Source: Strigops habroptila
Lineage: Eukaryota > Chordata > Aves > Psittaciformes > Psittacidae
Length of the DNA: 64,000 bases
Assembly (NCBI RefSeq): GCF_004027225.2
Contig: NC_044282.2
Coordinates: 59,947,225 to 60,011,224, forward strand
Reading direction: 5' to 3'
Shown in pieces: positions 44,835 to 57,900 of the stretch. The notes below the pieces were generated by a model that was not told the DNA's origin, searched no databases, and saw nothing but the letters and a program-made list of their open reading frames with translations. Every line of letters begins with the position of its first letter. Within the stretch, counting starts at the first letter, position 1. The position numbers were made by a program, and so were the translations under genes.

Positions 44835-46600
44835 GCCATTTGCTGCAGAAAGGTTTTAGCTTGTACAGAGCCTAATTAATGCAGTGAGAGCGATGAATTA
44901 TTAACATTTTTCAAAACAGACTGTCAAGCCACAGTCTCTGTGTGACCTTTTCAAATAAAGCCACCAGCAAGAGCGCCAGACTGGCCCTTTGTCATCGCAA
45001 GATAACATGTCTCTGGGGCAGCTTGGGTTTTGTGTCTGTGCGAGGCCTGGCTGCTGCTCCATTGGCGATTTGTTTGAGAGGGGGAGGAGAAAGGGTCAGT
45101 GTGGGAGGAAATGTAGCTTTGTAAACCAAAGCCCTCAGCGGTTCCCTTTGGGCTTGTGAGGAGGAACTTGGAGATCCTTGAGAGGTTTCAGCAGAGCCTC
45201 ACTCTCTCCTATGTACGGGGAAAAGGATGATCAGTCACAGGGGACAATGCTTTGAAGTCTTAAAATAGCTTGCACAGTTAGGGGCTTCCCCTTAAGGGAT
45301 CTCAGAGTGTTTGACGCTAGCAATGGACCCAAACTCTCGTTGCCTCCTTGAGAAAGTTGTTATCACACAGCTTCTCTGACATGAAAGGTTTTTGGACATG
45401 TGCCTTCTGCAAAGTGTCCACAACAAACACGCTCATCCACATGCACTGTCCTGCTCCTCTTGAAAGTAAACTAATGCAGTGGTCACACTTCTGCTTTGAA
45501 AAATAGAAGCAAATGTGTAAATATCTTCAAGCACAGAATGGCTGTGTATTCCAAGAAATAAAATGAAAACCGTAGTTTTGATCTTGAAGCAACTGACAAA
45601 AGTACAAATAAACAAAACAAGAAACAAAAAGAGAGAAAGAAAAAGAGCAAATACAGTAAGCACAAAAATGTTTTATATGTTGAAAACACACTATGATCAC
45701 CTCTTATCCCCTTCTCAAAATAACATGCTGAGAAACACTGCACACTTAAGTGAGCCAGAAGAAAAGCTCTCTCTGCTCAAGCCAGCAAGACTTGCCGTCT
45801 CATGATGAAAGTAACTCTTCCTGTCTCTGTCACCCTGCTAAGAAACAGCATCGATAATACTTTCTTGGCCTATTTGATCAAGTTAGGTCATGAGTGACTC
45901 TATAGCAGAGAAGCTGTCAGGGCTGTGGGGAGTGACTGCTTTGCAGATAATGCTAGCAGCCCAGAGACTTTGATTGCGAGCCAAATACCTCTTGGCTCAG
46001 AGCTGCTGTCAGGAAAGTTAGATACCAGCTCAGTTTGCATAGGCTGAGTGCCAGTTTGATGGCTTAATAGAAATGATTCATCCAGTCTTCTGCCCCGTCA
46101 TGAATGGAAGGTCTTTCAACCGTCTCATGGCTACAGAGCAGGCTGAGATTGTGCTTGGGTTCCCCAAAGGACCATCAGCTGGTTTAAAGCCACACTATGA
46201 TGGTTATAGGGTAAATGAGAACTCTCAGGATGTGTTGGCCAGCTGAGTGCACTGAGCTGTGAGGGTCAGCTTTCCATTTCAGCATGGCATGGGCTGGTTC
46301 ACCAAGGTAAATGTGTGCTAGAAAAAGATGCCTTCAAAACCCACAGCTGCTGGGGGCACAATGGCCTCACTGCTGCTATCACCAAGAGGAACACCATTAG
46401 ATCCTGTTGGTGGAGATGCAGAACTGGGCTGGAACTGTTGCATCTCCCAGCTGGTCCACAAGCCCAGGGATGAGAGCATGGGAGATGTCTCCTGGGACAT
46501 CCAGACTTGCACTGCAAAAGTCCTTTCTGCCAGAGTTCTTTCAGCCTTGTGTTTTGACACAGTGAATGTTTTTGCAGAAAATTTCTGGTTTTGTTGTAAA

Positions 46601-46805
46601 ATCATTGAATCCCAGAATCTCAGAATCCCAGGTTGGAAGGGACCTCAAGGATCACCCGCTCCAACCTTTCTCGGCAAAGCATGACCTAGACAAGATGTCC
46701 CAGCACCCTGTCCAGCCGAATCTTAACAGTGCTCAATGCTGGGGAGTACACCACTTCCCTGGAGTAGATTATTCCAATAGGTGATTGTATCAGACCTAAA
46801 CTCAT
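46601..46805 (-). mobile_element. CR1 LINE 3' fragment in BLK intron 3
   Basis: atcattgaatcccagaatc, ccaggttggaagggacctc, tttctcggcaaagcatgacc and agatgtcccagcaccctg identify the 3' end of a CR1 subfamily that differs from the 24-kb and 26-kb copies. Confidence 0.93.
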
Positions 46806-49364
46806 AACATTTTTATTAGAAAATCTGAACAGTTTGGGCAATTCCTTCTTACTTCCTTCCCCCTCTTTCTTTTGATTGGAAGTGCTATTTTTTTATGAAC
46901 TTCCATTTCTAATTGATAAGTGAGCCTTTTCAGTATAAACAAACCCCTTTTTTTCCCAATTAAGCTCAAAGCCACATTTCTGACAGCATTCCTTTCAAAA
47001 TCAAATCCGTATTGAAGGAACAGCAATAGAAATGACTGAGCTTCAATGATAATCTTGAGATGCCTCAAAAGACCTCAATTTCAAGCGCACGCTAAGCTCC
47101 CACTCCCTGAAAATCAATCCTATCCATATTAAGGTTTGCTAAAATCAAGAGAAGAGTTAGAATTTGCAGTTCTTCGATTAGAAGAAATGACCTTGCAGAG
47201 AGACCGATTCTTTGCGCAGTCGCAGCTTATTATAATGCCTGAGGACAAGCACCCAAAACAACCAGCTCCCTCTGTCAATAGCACTGAAATCCAGCTGTGA
47301 GCAGCTGGCAGGGCAAGGGCAGGCGTTATTCTACCTATCTGCTATGCCTTATCTACCCAATGCAAATGAACAGCATCAGCTGTAGTGATGGAGCTGTTTG
47401 TGTTCAGGGACCACCATCATGGGCCAGGACTTCACCGTAGTGGGGGCTTTAGAGGTGCAGAATTAAACATAACTTTTGACTCCATAATGATCTAGAACTG
47501 ACTGTAAAGACATCACGAGCGCTTAGGGAACTGTGTTAAAATGAAAGAGAGACTCATGAGATGGAAGAATCCACCCCAAGTGGAAAGTGGATTGGCTGCC
47601 AACACTGCAGCTGAGTCCAGAGCTTGACACTCCTTGCCTGCCTTTGTGTTACTTCCATTAATATAAATAATGTCAGGAGGAATTAGGCTTTTGTTAGCCT
47701 AATATAAAATAAATAAATGATTTCTGAGACAGTGGTGTGAAAACTTGAAACTGTGAAACGATCTGCATGACACTGAGATCAGAGAAGAAAAATCAAAATG
47801 CCCAGAATGCAAAAAGAAAAAAAAGCAACAAACAACAAAACAAAACAAGAAAAAAAAAAAGGTTTTATTTTATATTCTGTGCCACACTTCCATAGTCAAT
47901 ATTTTTGCCTGATTGAATTTGAATTGCTCCCACAAAATATAATTCAGCTCTTTGATTTTTTTGTATGATTGAATTGCCTGGGGTTTTGTGCTTTTTCACT
48001 TGTATTTCTTTGATTTCTTTCTTTCTTTAGAATATGTCAGATATCTCAAATATCTTGCATGGTTCCTATCAGCCCACTTTGCCACAGAGGACAGAATCAG
48101 ATATAGCAAGCATCGTTTCTGTAAACTCAGGCACTGGTAGAGAAAAATAAGAAGTGCCTCAGACTGTTGGTGTGAATATTGCTCCAAAACCAGAACTGAA
48201 CCTTACAAACCAAAATATTTTTGGGAGCTGAAAATGGCTAACATGGTGCTTAATGCGTTTTATAGCATCTTTCCACTTCTGCCTTCTGTCATGAAGCAGA
48301 AGTAAAAGCCGCCTTCTGTTGTGCTTCTCACCAGAGTGAGAAGGTTGATAAAAACCCAGTGAAAAACTGGCAGTGCCTGCTCAGCTGTGGAGGCAGGAGA
48401 GCACGGCAGCTTAGGAACGTGTCATTGTGCCATGAAAACAGTTTTGCAAAAGAAAGCATGGTTTCTGAAAAAAGATGGAACTCCCATGGAAATGCACCCT
48501 GATTCACATGGTTGAGGAGCTACACCTCCTGGAAATTTGGTCCCATAACAAATGTCAATTCTGAAGAGCATTTTGACTTTGCAGGAGTTCCTCTGTCTGC
48601 CCCATGGCAGAGCCCCTCTATCATCATCCTTTACTCATGCCCTGTCTCCCCTAATCCTACATTTTTGCTGCATAAGGAACTTTAGTGTGTTGCTAACTGC
48701 TTTCTTCCAAGCTTCCTCTATTTTTTGCCATCTTCTAATTCTTTCTCTCTCTGTCCTTAATCTGCAAAATGTCTTTAACAGAAACATATATAAGTTTCTG
48801 TTGGAGGCTGGGCAGAAGTAGCAGAGGGTTTCCTGCTAAAAAACAATCATCTACCAAACACTATCTGCGACCTGCAGATAATTGCAGAGGTAAATGAAGC
48901 CAACAAACAGTCTCCAAGCAGGGGCTCTGCTCATCCTTATTTTGTGCTCTTCCCTTTCTTCTTGTTCTCTTTGTAGTCTCTCTGGGCTCTCTGATGCCTG
49001 CTATTTCCTCTGAAATTTTCAGCTGGCTGGATATAGCATCCACATGTTGTCATGCTGCAGACGGCAGCAGACAGAGAAATCTCATGCAGTTGATGTCTCA
49101 GATCTCACTTTGCTCAACCAGTGAAGGAATGCTTTTCCCTCTTAATTTCTTTGACGAACAGGGGAAACTGGCAGCTACAGTCAGTGATGTAAACTGAATC
49201 TTCCAAAGCACACTAATAAACTCCCTGCCCGGCAATGCTAAAGATACAGAAACCACACGCCTGAGACATGACAGCTTGTTCTCAAGACCTACTGCTGGGG
49301 GACCACCACCTTGCAAACCCCCACGGGAAGGCAAAGAAAACAGTAACAGAGCCAAGAGTCTTAC

Positions 49365-49413
49365 CTTGTACAGAGGCTTGGTTTAGATGAGGGATGCTGA
49401 TAAATTGTCTGCC
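49365..49413 (-). CDS. BLK: BLK coding exon 3: short end of unique region
   Basis: This small 49-nt exon encodes GRQFISIPHLNQASVQ (residues 34-49) plus the first base of Asp50. I chose it because it is the segment found between exons 2 and 4 with a strong pyrimidine tract (cttctttttttctttctatttctacctaag), a good donor (CAAG then gtaaga), entry in phase 0 and exit in phase 1 to match exon 4. The resulting SVQDNLIVIALYDF join resembles the LQDNLVIAL junction of LCK. The next AG, five bases downstream, would break the frame. Human BLK has a longer proline-rich segment here, so this is the least certain exon; a transcript would settle it. Confidence 0.8.
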
Positions 49414-51525
49414 CTTAGGTAGAAATAGAAAGAAAAAAAGAAGACATTTATTACTTCTATGTGTTTGCAGGAAGACCTGCTCTTTTCTTCGCAGATGAGT
49501 GGGAGTCTAGTCCAGAGCCCTCTGTAGTCAGTCAACGGCTCCTGCTCCTGGCTGTGTATGTGTTGTGATGGCTTTAGCATATTTTGCCACGACATGGTCA
49601 TAGATGTCTTAACTGTCAGCTTGAATAACCTTGGCTTCCTTCTAAATAAAATAATAAATCTGCTACTCACTCATTTGGATCCTGGTCTATCTAACTCTTT
49701 TTCCCTCATGCCAGATTTTGGATCAATGGGAGATGAGACTTAAATGATCTTGTTGAAAAATGAAAATTGCAATATTATTTGAAGCAGAAAACCGGGGATA
49801 TTCTTTGCCAGAATTGTCCCAGGGATCGTGGAATATCCTTTGCTCAGGGATATGTTCAAAAAATGGAGGCAGTGACCATACTGGCAAATTAAACAGAAGC
49901 TAGGTACTGCAACTCATCTAGGCACACCTTTAAAATGCTGATATGGTCCTTAGTCTGGCTTGGCCCAGACCCTGAGAGTGGCCAGTTGGCCATAGACCAC
50001 TCCAATCAACAGCTGGGATGCAACTACCTTGTTTTGTGGGCTAAGAGTTTTATATTGTGGAAATGGCTTGTTGGGCTGTGTTGGTCTCTCTACTCACCCT
50101 CAAACGCCAGTCCTGTGATCAGTCCAAGGCACAGGACCTAGTGACTAGAGTGGGTGTTTGACCACTAACAGTATTTTTATACATGCGCAAAAGGAGTGAA
50201 CTACAGATGCTGAATTAGAAACATCTAGTGTTTCCTGTCCACACCACCGTTGGACCCCTACTTAGCAGCAGTACAGGGTGGGAGAGCTGCTCACCCACTG
50301 CCCTTTCTAATTTAACTGAAAGAAATATGGACTTCCCCTGACACGTGAGAGCTTAGCGCCTGTGGCAAAACACATGAGTGTCAGAAGGTGATCGATGATA
50401 CTGTATTTACACTGAGAGCAGCTCCTATCTCCAGTGAGCTGGAGAGAAGGAAACAAAGGAAAAGAACATCTTCTTGCTCAATCTGACATCTGCTGTCATG
50501 AAAACTGGACTTCACAACCATGGGAGGACTCAGAAATTAAACTAAAGGAGTGAAAAACATCTCCACCTGCTATCAAAAGAAATTATAGGCAATTCCTCCC
50601 CCTCTCAAAGGTCAAGACCCAACAAGGTTTTTGCATGACACTTGCACCTAGCGTTTCTCTTGTGCTGGCTGCTGGATGCAGTGCTGACAAGGGCAATTAA
50701 GAACAACTTAATGTCTCTGTACAGCAACAGACATAGCTACGGTGATTTCCATAGTTTAAACAAGGTGTTTGTCATTTGAAGTCTCCTAAATACTGACCTA
50801 GTGTCTTCCTGATCTGTGTCCATGCAAGCAAAGGCCACATGAATTCAAAGGGAGCAGCAGATCCTCAGCATTCCTGATTCTCAGCCCATCCCAACACAGA
50901 TTAGCTGTAGAACCTCTTTAGAGAACCCGCTGTACCCCCTGATGTTGAAGTTTCCATTGCGGTTTGCAGCTTTGACTCTTAGCCTGCATCTGACCCACCT
51001 TTGTGCCATTTGCAAGTCAGCAACATCAGCTTGGGTTGCAGAGTGCTGAGGGCAGCAACCCTGTCTGAAAAATATGAGGCTTAACTTGGAGGACTTGTGT
51101 CCAAGAGATGCAGGACACACACTGCACCTTCTCTCCCTGTTTCCTCCCCTGCACTCCAGTCCAGCCCACACAAATAGTTGTGCCAGGTTCAACAGGACAT
51201 ACCCTTTCAGACCACCACCATCCCTAGCCTACACAGACAACTCATGGCCACAGCACGAGAAAATGGCATGCTTTTTGACAGAATAAAAACCCAGAGCGAA
51301 AAAGGCTTGATTGAATAGTTCACCCCATATTAAGAAGCTCTTAGTGGGGAGCCAGGCATAAAGATCTGTTTTCTGCCCTTTGGACAACGTTTCACAATTG
51401 GTGACCAAATTTTAGGACGTAGAAATACTCAAGTTCCTGCTGGCACACACAGGTACTGCGTGCATCACTCCAGACACTAACTGAACCTGTGGAGGATCAA
51501 AAAGGACACAAAACTGCAGGCTTAC
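49414..51525 (-). other. BLK: BLK intron 2
   Basis: This 2.1-kb intron lies between the two unique-region exons, starting gtaagc and ending ctacctaag. I see no confident repeat. Confidence 0.82.
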
Positions 51526-51624
51526 CTTGGGTGGGGCAGAAGGTTTACTTTTGCTTTTGGGGTTGCTTCCAGAAGCATGTTTCTCATTGGACATCAACTG
51601 ATTTTTGCTCCCAAGCAGCCCCAT
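51526..51624 (-). CDS. BLK: BLK coding exon 2: myristoylated start and unique region
   Basis: This exon encodes residues 1-33 and ends in phase 0 (CCC AAG then gtaagc). An acceptor (ttccttccag) sits one base before the ATG, the usual position of the first coding exon in Src-family genes. MGLLGSK supplies Gly2 for N-myristoylation with Ser6 and Lys7 favouring it. There is no Cys at positions 3-6, so palmitoylation is not expected, as in mammalian BLK. Lysines at 7, 15, 23, 25, 27 and 33 form a basic patch that would support membrane binding. G at +4 after the ATG is favourable for initiation. Confidence 0.93.
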
Positions 51625-53596
51625 CCTGGAAGGAAGACCAGAAATTGCTTTTCAATGAGACTGCTCTAGGGAAAGTGGCAGGCACTAAGGGGTAAAACTA
51701 TATTCTCATTCATGAAGAACAAGCTGGAGAAGATGAGAGTTCAGGGAAATGGGGCAGTGGAGAGAAGAGTCTACAGTCCTCCTACTACCTTGGACCTTGC
51801 ATTCGTGTTCCTGCACAATTCTGGTGTTTCACAGTTTGCAGATGAAGCTCAGGCAGACACTATAGGTCACCAGGAAAAAATGGGCACAAACAACTGCTTT
51901 GGGAATGTCCTCTCTCCAATGCAGAGATCTCCAGCTGGCATTGAGCAGACTTGCTCCAGAGCCGAGTGATGACACATGCAGGCACTGCTGGAGGGTCCAG
52001 GAAGGGATGCTGGAGATCCTGGGGAAACTTGCAGCCCAGAAATGTAATTTCAGCCCTGGTCAATAATTCTAACATAATGCTTGGTCTGGGTAGTCAAGAT
52101 AGCCAAACCATGGCAAACTCAGCCTGCTCAGCCCCCTGAAAAAGCAGGGAGCAGTTGAAGCCAGCGCTACTGAAGTGCCATGAGTATATGAGGTATCTAC
52201 ACCATCCAGCACCAAAGTCTGCCCCAGACCCTTCTTTGAACCAAAGGCATTGAAAGGTGTGGGCTACATGTCCAAAGCCTGAGTACTCGTAGCTGAACAA
52301 AGACACGTTGACACTTGCTCTTTCCAAATTACCTGAAGGTCTGTGATGAACATGGAGGATATGGGACTGGAGGTCCAGAGACCAACCTGGTTAGTCAGTT
52401 CCCCCAAATGTCGGTCTGGCACTGTGTGGGAATAGTCAGACTCCAACAGATGTGTTCAAAAAAACTTCCAGCAAACGAGACTTGTGGGAAAAAATATTCC
52501 AATAAAAGCAACTTTTTTTTTCTTTCTAGCACATATCTAATATTTCAAAAATTGGGACTCTGAAATGAGGTTTTTATATATATATTTTAAAGTGTATTTT
52601 TTTGAAATATATTCTCCTTTCTGCCTCATTTTTACTTTTACTGACAAAGTGAGCAAAATGGAAGGAATTGATGAAATATTTCAGGATACCCCAGTACACA
52701 TTCTTCCCACCCCCAGTAGAAAGGTTTTCAGTATCCAGACTTCTCTGAGGTTTTCTTTGACCTGAGTTTACAGATAGCCCATCCGTATATACCCAGGACT
52801 CAGCACCACTCTGGGCACTAACAGTTCCCCACTAAACTTCAGTGGGGAAGTTTCCTCCACTGAATCAGCCACAGCATTTCCTCCAGCAAGTTCATTTTAG
52901 TTTGGCAGCTTCCCTTCCAGGTTGAAACCAGGGTTTGCTTTGCTTAGAAAACCTGGTTGTCACGCAATGGCATGTGATTTATTAAGTGAGCTTTTCATGC
53001 TCTTCCACTTGCAAATTGGTATAAGATATATTTGTGCCAGGATTTCTGATTCTGAATGGTGTTATTTGCCAGGATAGCGAGAGTATCTGGAGTTCCCTTT
53101 TCACCCAGGGAACTGAAAGGTATTGTTTTAAGTCAAGGCTGGATGATGGACAAGTTTTAGATTCCACTTATTATGAACCATGAAAGGCACAAAGTCTACC
53201 TACGTGTTGCACATCTATCTACAATTTTTGTTGGTATCTCACTGGAGCATCTTGGGGTCTTTGATATACTCTGCTCCCAAACGGGAGATAAAGATGTGGC
53301 AGTTGCTGTCTTTTCAGCAGTTTCAGGATATGAGATATAGCATGAGTCAGCAATATGTTTTGACCACTAGTGATGTCACCAGGTTGATCTTATGAGAGGA
53401 GTGATGGACCATCTGCATGATGGTGGATGCATATTTTGGGGCTTTGAATTGATCTCAGTGATAGCACTGGTGGGGCAGAATGGGAAAGGACATGGAGGAA
53501 AGTCAACTTCAGCAAGTCCCATCAGGGGCCTGTGGCCATCCCAACTCTTCTGACAGGGCTTGAGAGGACTGGGGTCCATGCCCTAACCTGAGCATC

Positions 53597-53785
53597 TCAT
53601 AGAATCATAGAATGGTTTGGGTTGGAAAGGACCTTAGGATCATCTAGTTCCAATCCCCCTGCCAACTTCCACTAAACCAGGTTGCTCCAAGCCCTGTCCA
53701 GCCTGGCCTTCAACACTGCCAGGGATGGAGCATTCACAACTTCCTTGGGCAACCTGTTCCAGGGCCTCACCACTCTCCCCACAGT
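53597..53785 (-). mobile_element. CR1 LINE 3' fragment upstream of BLK exon 2
   Basis: tcatagaatcatagaatgg, tttgggttggaaaggacc, ccaggttgctccaagccc and gcaacctgttccagggcc are a well-preserved reverse-strand CR1 3' end of the same general subfamily as the 24-kb and 26-kb copies. Confidence 0.95.
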
Positions 53786-54260
53786 GCTCCTGCGTCCAGA
53801 GGGACATTCCAACCCTTTCTGCACCATGCTGAGACTGGAAACACCTCTCTGCATGCTTGCACAAACTGAGCTTTCACCGCACATGCTTGTGTCTAAGACG
53901 CATCCGTGCAAAGCGGCACAGAAACGTGAAAGACACGTCCCAGCACGGGTGGGAAATGGAACCAGTGAAAAGCCTCCCACAGAGGCCACTTGTTCCCACC
54001 CACACACACAAGTTGTTAGCACAGCTCTGGGTATTCACAGTCCCTATGAAATCCTCTGGTCACACTCTCCAGGATGCCTCTGCAGCCTTTGGCAGCCAAT
54101 GCGACCATCCTTCATGCCGGCAGCTAGTTTACAAACTCCCAAAATAGTGCTGCAGAAAAATATTGGCAGATGTGGAGAATTGCTGCTGAGCTCCCAGACC
54201 ACAGCTGATGGAGCTTTCTTTTTTCTTTTAAAGTAATCTTTTTCTTCCAAAAAAAAGGTG

Positions 54261-54337
54261 ACCGAGTTGAACATGTGTTGCTGAGTTGAATGTACGTGGC
54301 TGAGTTGAACGTATGTGGCTGAGTTGAACACATGTTG
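54261..54337 (+). repeat. 19-bp tandem repeat, four units
   Basis: Units ctgagttgaa + cgtatgtgg-type occur four times in a row (54261-54280, 54281-54299, 54300-54318, 54319-54337), differing by a few bases, mainly in the second half of the unit. Confidence 0.93.
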
Positions 54338-54679
54338 TTCCACAGTGTTTCTACTTCTGATTAATGTTTTTCAAAACTAGCTTCACAATAAAAAAAAAAG
54401 AGAAAGCTGATAGTAGTTCTCCCAGCTTTTTTTGTTTTCTTTTTTCCAGTGGAAAAGAGCACTGAGGAAAAAAAAGTAACTCAGAAAAGCATGAAAATTT
54501 CCTTTTGCGAACATACAGTTTTTCATATCTAAAAATGTTGGTTTATATGTAACATCTGAGAGTGGGGAAACTTATTTTCTCGACTTTACTCAAGTTCAAA
54601 AAAAAAATCAAAACAGAACAAAAAAGATTTAAGGCAACACAAAATTTTTCCATATGTTTAAAATGTATTAGCAAAAGTT

Positions 54680-54905
54680 ACAGAATCACAGAATTGTTAG
54701 GGTTAGGCAGGGTCAGCTAGAGCAGGTTACCCAGGAACACGCCCAGGTGGGATTTAAATGTCTCCAAGGAGGGAGAATCCACAACCTCCCTGCGCAGCCT
54801 GTTCCAGTGCTCTGCTACCCTCAGCGTAAAGAAGTCCTTCCTCATGTTGAGGTGAAACTTCTTGTGTTTTAGTTTGTGGCCATTTTAGTTTATGGCCATT
54901 AAGTT
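54680..54905 (-). mobile_element. CR1 LINE fragment, second subfamily
   Basis: acagaatcacagaattgttag, acccaggaacacgcccagg, gcgcagcctgttccagtgc and cctcatgttgaggtgaaac are a reverse-strand CR1 with the TTGAGGTG-AACTTC variant, ending in a duplicated tttagtttgtggccatttt-like stretch. Confidence 0.92.
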
Positions 54906-57900
54906 TGGAGTAAAAGTATTTTATGCAGAAGTCTTCCTGGGAGAGTCAAGCAAGCCTTTGCTGAAGAAGTCAATAGGCACCGGAACAGTGAGCTCTGTGT
55001 ATCATCCAGCTCTGCATGTGTGCGGGACAGACACGCATGTCACAGGAACACGGATGCTTGCATAGGACCTCTAACACATGCTGTGTGCCCCATGTTGCAG
55101 GATGACAGCATGTAATTTCAGTAACCTTCAGAAGGGCAGTTTGAGGTGACATTTCAGCTAGTGAGAGCTGGATGCAGGTACAGATGTTCCCACAGCAACG
55201 GGCCAAGGGGAGGTCTTCTGCAGATCCCACCACAAGGACCTGCTCCAGCAACACTTCCCCTGGCATTTGTATAGAAGAGGATATGATTAAATGTCCTATT
55301 ATACACCCACCTTCAAAGAGGGTTGGAGAACATACCCTGCAGGAGCAACCCATCAGGCTTAACTTGGAGCTCTAGGGGGCCAAGGTCCAGTAGAGGCAGA
55401 TACAAGTCTTTGTTGACCACAAGGTTTGGAGACCTGCCTTGCCCCTGTTTGGCGTGTTTTGAGTGTCCAGGGCGGCCTAGACCAACAGGGCAGTGTTGGA
55501 CCTGCTGAATGCACTTACTCCTTTTGTTGCAGCAGATCAGAGGGTAGGGTGGAGGTACTTGGGCTAAGCCAAGTGCCGCAAGCATTTGCCATCTCATCTT
55601 TACAGTAAACAGCCCTGCACCATGGGCACACCAACTACTGCGGTTAGCTGGTTTCCACTACCAGAGCAAGAGAGCTCAAAAGTTGTTTCTGATGTGAGTG
55701 CAGCAGCGTCTTCTGCAAGAGAGACATGGATGACATGGACAAACAGCCTTGGGATTGCATGGGTGGGTGCGGGGGAAAAACAAGACAGAACTTAGCAGAA
55801 AAGCAGAAGTCTCAGCTCATCATTTGCCTCACCCCCATGAAACTGTGCCATGGAAAAATAGGTTAAGACCCAAGCAAGCCAATAGTGTTTCACTGTGAGG
55901 ACAGCTCCAAAAAACCCCCCAAGCCCAGTGAAATCACTAAATGAGCCCCCTTTCCATTCAGATTTTAGGGTGAATCCAACAAAGCATTTTCATAGTTCAC
56001 CAAGATTAGATGTCTCACTTCATTTTAAAACTTCAGAATGTCTTTTTTTTTAAGAAAACACATCTTAGAAGGAAATGACATGAAAAACCCTAAAGCAAAT
56101 ACTTTGAAAATGCAGATATAGCCAATTATGAAGAGTCTTAAATGCTGAATTTTAATCCACAAATCCGCCCCCCTCCAGAAAAAATTGCTGAAATCAACTC
56201 ACTTTGGATACAATAATGTAAGTATTCGTGATTTGCATTTCTGCATCAGCAAGGAGCAAACAAATTCAATAGAAAAAAAATCCCCCAGTTCTAGGCACAT
56301 CCCAGATGTATTTAATTCGCTTTTTCCTCAACAAAATAGCTTTTCAATACATTTCCTGGCCTGGTACCTTTGGATTACTTTGCAAGACACAGAAGAGGAG
56401 AATTACTGAAGATCTTGGAGAGATCAACTCCTTAAATAGGAATGAAGATTTGCTACCAAAGCATTTTCTATTGCGGCTGTTTCTACTTTTGCTGGGTTTT
56501 GGTCAAGTTCTTTTAAATCTTTTTAATGTTTAGCAGCTTTGTTGCTAGAAGGTGGTTAGAAGACAGCTAAAACAAGTGTGCTGTTCCATAAACAGCACTA
56601 ACCATGCAGAAGGTCTTTTGCAGAGGCTACAGCCACCATCCTCTAGAACACAGTGGCCAAAGTCTTGCTGAGGACCTCTTCCTTCAAGCAAGAGAGCAGC
56701 AAGACGTCCTGTGACAGTGCACACAGCACTGGTCTGCAGCTAACATCAGGGGGGCTTTCATAGCTAAAAGATGCTGCTCAGTAGGACCAGGTTGTGTGAA
56801 GAGCAATTATAGCAATGCAGAAATTCCCTGTGAAGAGCTGGAGAACCCAGAGCAAGAAGTGTCATGGTTTTTGCTGAGGAGTGAAGCAGATGTCTGCCTC
56901 GCATGTTGCATCCTTGATGGAGAAAGGGGAATATGCTACCGGCAATGTTCAGATCCCATCCAGTCTTGGTCCTTGTTGGATAAATATACCAAGTTGTATT
57001 TGTGCTTGCATTGAGGCCTCATTAAAACACTGTAGCCTGTCTAAATTGTCATTGAGGGAGCATAAAGGACAACCCCCAGTATCACCCAGGCTCCTCACCT
57101 AGTGATGGTGAGGTGCTAATGTCAGTGCTGTCCTGCTGCAGACTTGAGCACAGCCAGTGCGGTCAAATTGGTCTTGGCAATGTCTGTCCTCTGCCAGCCA
57201 AAGGCAGATGGAGAACAAATCCACCCCTCCTCCTCGGTAGGGGGTACACATTGCAGAAGTGAGATTGGAGCCAATTGGCTTTTTTTGGGATCTCTTCCTG
57301 CAACCCTAACCAGCTTGCCATTTCTGCCCTGAATCTACCACCTTTCTTAGTCCATGTTTTTCAGGTGAACCTGGCCCAAGCAAACAAACCAAGCAGAACA
57401 TCTGGCTCTTTCAGGACTTTCTAAGGAGCTGGGACACCCCATGGGAGAAGGCTGTGTGTGAGGCTGGGCAGTGGGAGCACAGAGATTTCCAAGACCCCAA
57501 GTATAAGCAGATCCAAAAAGTTTCTTGACAAGGGGAAAAAAGGAAGAAAAGGTAGTAAAAGCTTCTTGCTCTCTCCAGAAGTAGAATACAGCTGCCTGTT
57601 GCCAGAGTGGTCATTCACTAATCAAAACATCTGTCTGGAGGAAAAATGGCTGCTTACATTGAGCATTGAGCCCTGCTGGAACCTGGCAGATGCTCTGCTG
57701 AGCTGCAAGAAGCTGTGGGCCAGGAAGCAGAACAAGGGCTTGGGGTCATTGAGGGGCAAAAAGCAGGAGGACAGGCTGCTTATCCCACCTCCCTTAAACA
57801 TGCTTCCCTCATGAGCTCACCCCAGGTGATGCATCAGCCTGGTGCGATGTCAGCTGGGGATGGTTCTCAGGGAGGTGAGATGCACTGGGAGGGAGGGGAA

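Larger units (their letters stand above)
43107..49364 (-). other. BLK: BLK intron 3
   Basis: This 6.3-kb intron is the longest between coding exons. It holds the polypurine block with an LTR-like fragment (44229-44834), a minus-strand CR1 copy (46601-46805), an ACAAA-rich A tract near 47810-47862 and otherwise AT-rich single-copy DNA. Confidence 0.85.

Noticed and set aside
44133..44839. Phe/Ser/Leu- and Lys/Glu-rich open frames over the polypurine block
   Set aside because: These are translations of simple-sequence A/G repeats, not proteins.
49365..49408. Alternative exon 3 acceptor at the AG five bases inside exon 3
   Set aside because: It would put exon 3 out of phase with exon 4, while the upstream AG keeps the frame.
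53682..54236. 184-codon plus-strand frame upstream of BLK
   Set aside because: Its first part lies inside a reverse-strand CR1 copy, so it is a shadow of repeat sequence.
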